Made by a program: the position numbers and the translations under genes
Assembly (NCBI GenBank): GCA_003522945.1
Contig: DPHR01000091.1
Coordinates: 1-9,483, forward strand
Reading direction: 5' to 3'
DNA length: 9,483 nucleotides
Origin: Clostridiales bacterium
Lineage (GTDB): Bacteria; Bacillota; Clostridia; Oscillospirales; Oscillospiraceae
Shown: in pieces, positions 5,434 to 9,483 of the stretch
Numbering within the stretch: the first letter of the stretch is position 1
Layout of the letters: each line of letters begins with the position of its first letter
Notes under the pieces: model-generated
Told to the model about the DNA's origin: nothing
What the model saw: only the letters and a program-made list of their open reading frames with translations
Databases searched by the model: none

Positions 5434-6198
5434 ATGAAGCGCAGCAAAGGCAACAGATATGAATTTACAGCACAATTGCTGTTTATGATTTTAGGGCTGG
5501 TATTTCTTTATTCGCATTTTTGTGAACTCGTCGCACTTACTGGATGGAACGTTCTTAACTATGTTTATTATTTTGAAGCCATTGACAACTTTCTCTTTTT
5601 CATAGTTCCTTTCGTGCAGGCAGGTGTATTCTTTTTGATAGCTTTGGCAATTAAAGAAAGAAGGTGGGATTTAGCTGCCGTTGCTTCCGCGCTGCTTTGC
5701 ATAAACAGCATACTTCAAATCGTATTATGGGGAGTATTATTGGGTGATACACTATATACGATTGGGATGATTTCTAATTTGGTGGCATTTTTTCTTTTGG
5801 GCATTACAATCGCTTTAAAAAAGGAGAAAGAAAAGATCGGGCGGAGAATGCTGCTTGTCGCCATGATATTGTTTGGCGCGGCAGCTGTGCCTGAGGTTAT
5901 TGCAATATTTTCGTATTGCTACGTCTTTTTTATTGTAATGAGGGAAGCAGCGTGGGTGATTGAGGCAATCGTCTTTGTGTATTTCTGCTATTGCCTGCGA
6001 AAAGAAAAAATAATATGGATAGAGATGGAAAAGTCCGGAGCGGGAAATACAACGCGAAATGCAGCGAACAGCGACGGATGGTTCGATGGAATTGCAGAGC
6101 TGGAAAAGGCAGCGCAACTTCACGAGCAGGGAGTGCTGACGGAGGAAGAGTTTCAAAAAATGAAATCGGAGATTCTGGAGAAAAAGGAAGGACAATAA
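5434..6198 (+). CDS. Multi-pass membrane protein with C-terminal SHOCT motif
   Basis: This 254-residue protein has about six hydrophobic segments, at roughly 12-34, 51-73, 78-102, 107-127, 138-159 and 163-187, rich in aromatic residues, then a basic stretch (RKEK) and a soluble tail ending in a SHOCT-like motif: LEKAAQLHEQGVLTEEEF and QKMKSEIL (223-248). I do not recognise a known enzyme or transporter family in the membrane part. ATG 5434 is preferred because GAGGAG (5421-5426) lies 7 nt before it; ATG 5419, overlapping the upstream stop, has no comparable site. The stop is 2 nt before the GTG of the next gene. Codons are AT-richer than in flanking core genes, consistent with an acquired segment. 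The SHOCT tail is 22/26 identical in residues to that of the TM2 gene, suggesting the operon members share an assembly interface. Confidence 0.85.
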   Translation: MKRSKGNRYEFTAQLLFMILGLVFLYSHFCELVALTGWNVLNYVYYFEAIDNFLFFIVPFVQAGVFFLIALAIKERRWDLAAVASALLCINSILQIVLWGVLLGDTLYTIGMISNLVAFFLLGITIALKKEKEKIGRRMLLVAMILFGAAAVPEVIAIFSYCYVFFIVMREAAWVIEAIVFVYFCYCLRKEKIIWIEMEKSGAGNTTRNAANSDGWFDGIAELEKAAQLHEQGVLTEEEFQKMKSEILEKKEGQ

Positions 6199-6200
6199 AA

Positions 6201-6614
6201 GTGATAATAAAAAAACAGAAAATGTCTTCCGCAGCGGTGTTGACATTGACTTTGGGGATTCTTGTACTTGTTTTTATGTTCTACGTGAGCTATAAAAACT
6301 ATTCGAATCAAGTAGACTATCTAATAGGGCGAGGTTTCTATGCACTTTTGCCGAATTCCTATTTAGATTATCTTGTGCACCAAGGGGGCGCTTGGGTGGC
6401 ATTTTTCGTAGGTGCTGGGCTGATAACTATTGCCGTATTGCTTCCTAAAAAGACGGTTGAAATCCCTGTGGTGGTTCTTGCTGCTGAACAGGAAATTCAG
6501 AAAAAGCAAAGCAAGGCAGATGACCTTGTCAAGTATAAGGAACTTCTGGATTCCGGCGTTTTGACGCAGGAGGAGTTTGACACAAAGAAAAAGGAGATTC
6601 TTGAACGTTCGTGA
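6201..6614 (+). CDS. Two-TM membrane protein with C-terminal SHOCT motif
   Basis: This 137-residue protein starts at GTG 6201, 2 nt after the previous stop, with AAGGA 7 nt upstream; an in-frame ATG at 6222 lacks a ribosome site, and the open frame extending upstream to 5991 only shadows the previous gene. Two membrane helices are visible at about 10-30 (SSAAVLTLTLGILVLVFMFY) and 64-82 (AWVAFFVGAGLITIAVL), separated by ~33 residues with many Tyr. After a charged linker (95-106, QEIQKKQSKADD) comes a SHOCT-like tail, LVKYKELLDSGVLTQEEF plus DTKKKEILERS. The tail is more diverged than those of the two upstream genes. It is the last gene of the operon, 16 nt before the bidirectional terminator. 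Function unknown; a membrane complex with its two neighbours is an inference. Confidence 0.85.
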   Translation: MIIKKQKMSSAAVLTLTLGILVLVFMFYVSYKNYSNQVDYLIGRGFYALLPNSYLDYLVHQGGAWVAFFVGAGLITIAVLLPKKTVEIPVVVLAAEQEIQKKQSKADDLVKYKELLDSGVLTQEEFDTKKKEILERS

Positions 6615-6629
6615 TACCGCGATATATCG

Positions 6630-6665
6630 AAAAACCGCCGGGACAGAGCCTGTCCCGGCGGTTTT
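6630..6665. terminator. Bidirectional intrinsic terminator between the SHOCT operon and tsf
   Basis: ACCGCCGGGACA (6634-6645) pairs perfectly with TGTCCCGGCGGT (6651-6662) around a 5-nt loop (6646-6650). The stem is flanked by AAAAA (6630-6634) and TTTT (6662-6665), so it has a U run in both directions. It ends the plus-strand operon, whose last stop is at 6614, and the minus-strand rpsB-tsf transcript, whose stop is at 6680. Confidence 0.95.
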
Positions 6666-6679
6666 GCTTATGAAAATTA

Positions 6680-7597
6680 TCAGCCGTTGACCATCTTGGC
6701 GACCTCGGCGGCGAGGTCGTCCTGACGCTTCTCAATGCCTTCGCCCTTCTCAAAGCGGACGTAGCCCTTGACGGTGACGGGGGTGCCGAGCTCCTTGGCG
6801 ACGGCGGCGACATGCTGCTCGACGCTGACCTTGTCGTCCTTCACGAACGGCATCTGGAGCAGGCAGATCTCCTTGAACCACTTGCCCAGACCGCCGACAA
6901 CGATCTTCTCGATGATGGCGTCGGGCTTCTTCGCGTTCTTCGGATCCTGCTTCGCGGTGGCGATACGGATCTCCTTTTCCTTCTCCACGTCGGCGGCGGG
7001 GACGTTGCTCTCGTCGAGATACTGCGGGTTGAGCGCGCAGATCTGCATGGCGACGTCGCGGCCGAGCTCGGTGACGGCCTCAACGGAGGCTTCGGTCTCA
7101 AGCTCGACGAGTACGGCGACCTTGCCCTTCATGTGGACATAAGGAACGCACTTGCCCTCGATGCGCTCGAAGCGGCGGACCTTCATGTTCTCACGGACGG
7201 AGAGGAAAAGCTCGTTCTTCGCATTGTCCACGGTGCCGTTGCCGGTGTACCAGGGGCACGCCATGAGAGCATCGACATCGGCGGGAGCTTCCTTCGCGAT
7301 GACCTTCGCCACGCCGGAGACGAACTCGGCGAACAGCGGGCCGCCCGCGACGAAGTCGGACTCGCAGTTGACTTCGACGATCACGCCGACACCGTCGATG
7401 ACCGCGGCGTACGCCATGCCCTCGGCGGCGATGCGGGTCGCCTTCTTGGCCTGGGAAGCCAGACCCTTTTCACGCAGATAAACAACGGCCTTCTCGAAAT
7501 CGCCCTCGTTCTCGACGAGCGCCTTCTTGCAGTCCATCAGGCCGCAGCCGGTGGCCTGGCGCAGCTCGTTAACAGCAGAAGCGGTAATAGCAGCCAT
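6680..7597 (-). CDS. tsf: Translation elongation factor Ts
   Basis: EF-Ts is the cytoplasmic guanine-nucleotide exchange factor that regenerates EF-Tu-GTP. The 305-residue protein has the N-terminal UBA-like domain (1-54) with the family signature VNELRQATGCGLMDCKKAL and the second signature EVNCESDFVAG (74-84), the loop that inserts into EF-Tu (usually written TDFV), followed by the core dimerisation domains. Length is typical. Its ATG shares one base with the rpsB stop (TAATG) and the ribosome site GGAGG lies within the end of rpsB, so translation is coupled to rpsB. It ends at TGA 6682-6680, 15 nt before a strong terminator. Confidence 0.98.
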   Translation of the reverse strand: MAAITASAVNELRQATGCGLMDCKKALVENEGDFEKAVVYLREKGLASQAKKATRIAAEGMAYAAVIDGVGVIVEVNCESDFVAGGPLFAEFVSGVAKVIAKEAPADVDALMACPWYTGNGTVDNAKNELFLSVRENMKVRRFERIEGKCVPYVHMKGKVAVLVELETEASVEAVTELGRDVAMQICALNPQYLDESNVPAADVEKEKEIRIATAKQDPKNAKKPDAIIEKIVVGGLGKWFKEICLLQMPFVKDDKVSVEQHVAAVAKELGTPVTVKGYVRFEKGEGIEKRQDDLAAEVAKMVNG

Positions 7598-8328
7598 TAT
7601 TCTTCCTCCTTCGCGGTCTCAGCGGCCTCGACGGTCTCGGCGTCCTCGCCCTGACGGCCTTCGAGCACGGCGTTGGCCATGGTCTGGCTGATGAGGCGGA
7701 TGGCGCGGATGGCGTCATCGTTGCCGGGGATAACGTAGTCGACCTCGTCGGGATCGCAGTTGGTGTCAACGATCGCAACGATGGGGATGTGCAGCTTGCG
7801 GGCCTCGGCGATGGCGTTGTGCTCCTTGCGCGGGTCGATGACGAACAGAGCGCCGGGGAGCTTCTTCATGTCCTTCACGCCGCCGAGATACTTCTCAAGC
7901 TTTTCCATGTCGCCCATGAGCTTCATGACTTCCTTCTTGGGAAGCATGTCGAAGGTGCCGTCTTCCTGCATCTTCTTGAGCTGGGCCAGACGCTCGACGC
8001 GGGTGCGCATGGTCTTGAAGTTGGTGAGCATGCCGCCGAGCCAGCGGGCGTTCACATAGTACATGCCGACGCGCTCAGCCTCTTCCTTGACGGCTTCCTG
8101 CGCCTGCTTCTTCGTGCCGACGAAGAGAATGCTCTGGCCGTTCTCGGAGAGAGTGCGGACAAAGTCATAGGCTTCCTCGAGCTTCTTGACGGTCTTCGCG
8201 AGGTCGATGATGTAGATGCCGTTACGCTCCATATAGATGTATTCGGCCATCTTGGGGTTCCAGCGGCGGGTCTGGTGACCGAAGTGGACACCGGCTTCCA
8301 GCAGCTGCTTCATGGATACTACTGCCAT
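7597..8328 (-). CDS. rpsB: 30S ribosomal protein S2
   Basis: S2 joins late in small-subunit assembly near the neck and supports S1/mRNA docking. The 243-residue product is diagnostic throughout: VSMKQLLEAGVHFGHQTRRW (4-23), NGIYIIDLAKT, FVGTKKQAQEAV, NARWLGGMLTNF, PGALFVIDPRKE and DTNCDPDEVDYVIPGND. The last ~17 residues (GEDAETVEAAETAKEEE) form an acidic tail. The start ATG 8328 follows AAAGGAGG with a 10-nt gap. The gene heads the rpsB-tsf operon, the conserved bacterial arrangement, under the promoter at 8438-8466 and behind a structured leader. In gammaproteobacteria S2 represses its own operon through its leader; whether the same holds here is unknown. Confidence 0.99.
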   Translation of the reverse strand: MAVVSMKQLLEAGVHFGHQTRRWNPKMAEYIYMERNGIYIIDLAKTVKKLEEAYDFVRTLSENGQSILFVGTKKQAQEAVKEEAERVGMYYVNARWLGGMLTNFKTMRTRVERLAQLKKMQEDGTFDMLPKKEVMKLMGDMEKLEKYLGGVKDMKKLPGALFVIDPRKEHNAIAEARKLHIPIVAIVDTNCDPDEVDYVIPGNDDAIRAIRLISQTMANAVLEGRQGEDAETVEAAETAKEEE

Positions 8329-8361
8329 GTTGGGGGTTCCTCCTTTATTTTGTTATTACCT

Positions 8362-8410
8362 CCGGGGGCCTCAACCCGGCGCGACCAGGCTTTCGCCACA
8401 TGGTCGCCGG
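8362..8410 (-). promoter_or_regulatory. Structured 5' leader of rpsB-tsf with mutually exclusive hairpins
   Basis: In minus-strand RNA, CCGGC (8410-8406) pairs with GCCGG (8380-8376), GACCA with TGGTC (8405-8401 with 8387-8383), and GGC-GAAA-GCC (8397-8388) caps the helix with a GNRA tetraloop; UGU (8400-8398) bulges on one side and GC (8382-8381) on the other. A second hairpin, CCGGG (8379-8375) with CCCGG (8366-8362), uses the same bases 8379-8376, so the two cannot form together. The second one ends about 20 nt before the AGGAGG. This suggests a regulatory leader, possibly for S2 feedback; no known leader family was recognised. Confidence 0.5.
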
Positions 8411-8437
8411 TCCGCTCCCCGTGCGTAATGCGCGGGT

Positions 8438-8466
8438 ATTATACCAAATGCCCGCGCACTCTGCAA
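8438..8466 (-). promoter_or_regulatory. Sigma-A promoter of rpsB-tsf
   Basis: On the minus strand TTGCAG (8466-8461) and a perfect TATAAT (8443-8438) are separated by 17 bp. Transcription should start near 8431, giving a ~100-nt leader before rpsB. An inverted repeat (8430-8439 with 8448-8457) frames the -10 box. Confidence 0.9.
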
Positions 8467-8520
8467 GCCTTTTCGCTCTCTTTTGAAAAAATATTTTGAT
8501 TTTCTGATTTTCCGACGCTT

Positions 8521-8802
8521 TTATCCCCAGATACCTCGCCGGGGCTGCCGGTCGCGCCGGATCTCCGCGGCGCCCTCGATGAGAACGATGTCCCCGCCGA
8601 TGCGGGCAATGGATTCCCACGGGAGAATATAATCGCTCTCGCGGCCGAACAGCCCGAAAAACCGCGCCGGTCCCGGCACGATGAGCGCCAGCACCCGCCC
8701 CGATGTGAGATCGAGGATCGCGTCGCTCACAAAGCCGAGGCGCGTGCCGTCGGAAATATTGATGACCTCGCGGTAGCGCAGCTCGGTAAGCCGTACCTCC
8801 AT
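8521..8802 (-). CDS. ylmC: YlmC/YmxH-family PRC-barrel sporulation-associated protein
   Basis: This 93-residue protein matches the small PRC-barrel YlmC/YmxH family of Firmicutes. Conserved features are RLTELRYREVINISDGTRLG at 4-23, then DAILDLTSGRVLALIVPG, a central Phe/Arg-rich loop (RFFGLFGRESDY) and ILPWESIARIGGDIVLIE, the typical beta-barrel repeat ending. Its exact role is unknown; the family is linked to sporulation by expression and by frequent placement after sigG, as here. The start ATG 8802 follows GGGGGTGG with a 6-nt gap. Most of that site lies in the right arm of a 9-bp perfect hairpin at 8812-8832. The stop is TAA 8523-8521, and no clear terminator follows before the rpsB promoter. 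The C-terminal RRDRQPRRGIWG is basic. Confidence 0.85.
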   Translation of the reverse strand: MEVRLTELRYREVINISDGTRLGFVSDAILDLTSGRVLALIVPGPARFFGLFGRESDYILPWESIARIGGDIVLIEGAAEIRRDRQPRRGIWG

Positions 8803-8811
8803 GATGTACCA

Positions 8812-8832
8812 CCCCCATAGAGCCTATGGGGG
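8812..8832 (-). promoter_or_regulatory. Hairpin covering the ylmC ribosome binding site
   Basis: CCCCCATAG and CTATGGGGG (8832-8824 and 8820-8812 on the minus strand) form a perfect 9-bp stem with a 3-nt loop between sigG and ylmC. There is no U run after it on either strand, so it is not a standard terminator. The GGGGG of the 3' arm is the core of the ylmC Shine-Dalgarno, so folding should block initiation. Confidence 0.7.
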
Positions 8833-8844
8833 CGGGGCGTTGTC

Positions 8845-9483
8845 CTATGAAACGAAAATGGCCTTTTTGATCTGCCGGATGGCGTTCTTCTCCAGCCGGG
8901 AGACCTGCGCCTGCGATATGCCGACCATCGAGGCGACCTCCATCTGCGTTTTGCCGTCGTAAAAGCGCAGCGAGAGAATGCGCTTTTCCCGCCCGGTCAG
9001 ACTGCGCATGGCGTCGTCGAGCGCCATGCACTCGATCCAGCTCTCGTCCGTGTTGCGTGAGTCGCGCACCTGATCCATGACCGTGAGACTCTCGCTGCCG
9101 TCGGAAAACACCGGGTCGGAGAGACTCACGGGGTCGCTGATCGCGTCGAGCGCGAGAGCAATCTCCTGCCGGGGAATGCCGAGAGAGGCTGCGATCTCCT
9201 CCTCGGTCGGCTCGCGGCCGGTCTCGGCGGTGAGCTTTTCGCGCGCCTGCAGAATTTTGTACGCGGTATCGCGCACGCTGCGCGATACGCGCAGGGCACT
9301 GTTGTCGCGCAGATACCGGCGGATCTCCCCGGCGATCATCGGCACGCCGTAGGTGGAAAAGCGCACGTCGTGCGCCTCGGCGTCGAAGTTGTCGATGGCC
9401 TTGATGAGACCGATGCACCCGACCTGAAAGAGATCGTCGATGTTCTCCCCGCGGGAGGAAAAGCGCTGGATGACGGACAGCAC
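8845..9483 (-). CDS. sigG: Forespore RNA polymerase sigma factor SigG (N-terminus outside window)
   Basis: SigG directs RNA polymerase to late forespore genes after engulfment. The visible ~213 residues lack only the first ~45-50 of a ~260-residue protein, so codon 9483-9481 (GTG) is an internal Val, not the start. Region 2 is clear: SVIQRFSSRGENIDDLFQ, VGCIGLIKAIDNFD, then RFSTYGVPMIAGEIRRYLRD (residues ~41-60 of the visible part); DNSALRVSRSVRD follows. Region 3 includes EPTEEEIAASLGIPRQEI and region 4 has LTGREKRILSLRFYDGKTQM and the HTH VGISQAQVSRLEKNAIRQIK. The LSVIQRF...GEIRRYLRDN pattern and ALDAISDPVSL separate SigG from SigF as I recall them. It ends at TAG 8847-8845, 43 nt before ylmC. 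This gene shows that the organism belongs to a spore-forming lineage. Confidence 0.95.
   Translation of the reverse strand: MLSVIQRFSSRGENIDDLFQVGCIGLIKAIDNFDAEAHDVRFSTYGVPMIAGEIRRYLRDNSALRVSRSVRDTAYKILQAREKLTAETGREPTEEEIAASLGIPRQEIALALDAISDPVSLSDPVFSDGSESLTVMDQVRDSRNTDESWIECMALDDAMRSLTGREKRILSLRFYDGKTQMEVASMVGISQAQVSRLEKNAIRQIKKAIFVS

Noticed and set aside
5991..6200. N-terminal extension of the last SHOCT gene into the preceding gene
   Set aside because: The extension translates the other frame of the SHOCT tail of the previous gene; GTG 6201 with its own ribosome site gives the expected membrane-protein start.
6812..7654. Plus-strand 280-codon frame opposite tsf, and a similar 236-codon frame at 7789-8499 opposite rpsB
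   Set aside because: Both are Leu/Asp-rich mirror frames of highly conserved translation genes, with no independent start signals.
8460..8520. Possible terminator after ylmC
   Set aside because: There are A/T runs and a short AAAATATTTT palindrome but no GC-rich stem, so I cannot support a terminator.
8345..9418. Minus-strand 357-codon frame overlapping sigG and ylmC
   Set aside because: It is the wrong frame of two well-supported genes, is Arg/His/Gly-rich, and runs through the rpsB promoter and leader.

Overview
The window looks like part of a chromosome from a GC-rich, spore-forming Clostridia member (Oscillospiraceae/Ruminococcaceae-like; this is inference). The evidence is a sigG-type forespore sigma factor next to a YlmC/YmxH-family gene, strong AGGAGG ribosome binding sites, sigma-A promoters, Firmicutes-type rpsB-tsf, and a VanG-type cluster of the kind found in gut Clostridia. 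Apart from one AT-rich stretch (about 4,700-6,620), all genes are on the minus strand.

Region 1 (1-4,200, minus strand) is a VanG-like glycopeptide-resistance cluster in transcription order vanR, vanS, vanW, vanG, then a left-handed beta-helix acyltransferase of the serine-acetyltransferase type, cut by the window edge. A clear sigma-A promoter precedes vanR. vanR/vanS overlap by 14 nt, vanW/vanG are 7 nt apart, and vanG/acyltransferase overlap as ATGA. A perfect-looking intrinsic terminator lies between vanS and vanW and leaves no room for a separate vanW promoter. VanRS would sense cell-wall stress. VanG would make a D-Ala-D-Ser (or D-Ala-D-Ala) depsi/dipeptide precursor. The usual vanXY and vanT partners are not directly downstream of vanG.

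Region 2 (4,200-6,670) is accessory in character. It starts with a ~100-bp hairpin-rich repeat, then a small Xre-type HTH regulator gene (minus) with its own terminator. Divergent from it, across an AT-rich intergenic region with a 22-bp imperfect palindrome, is a plus-strand operon: a 50-codon small ORF followed by three small membrane-protein genes, each ending in a SHOCT-like tail (TM2-SHOCT, multi-TM-SHOCT, two-TM-SHOCT). The operon ends in a bidirectional terminator shared with tsf. This divergent regulator plus triple-SHOCT membrane operon is the part least explained by known biology.

Region 3 (6,670-9,483, minus strand) is core genome: sigG (N-terminus outside the window), ylmC/ymxH with a hairpin covering its ribosome binding site, a strong promoter and structured ~100-nt leader, then rpsB and tsf joined as TAATG.
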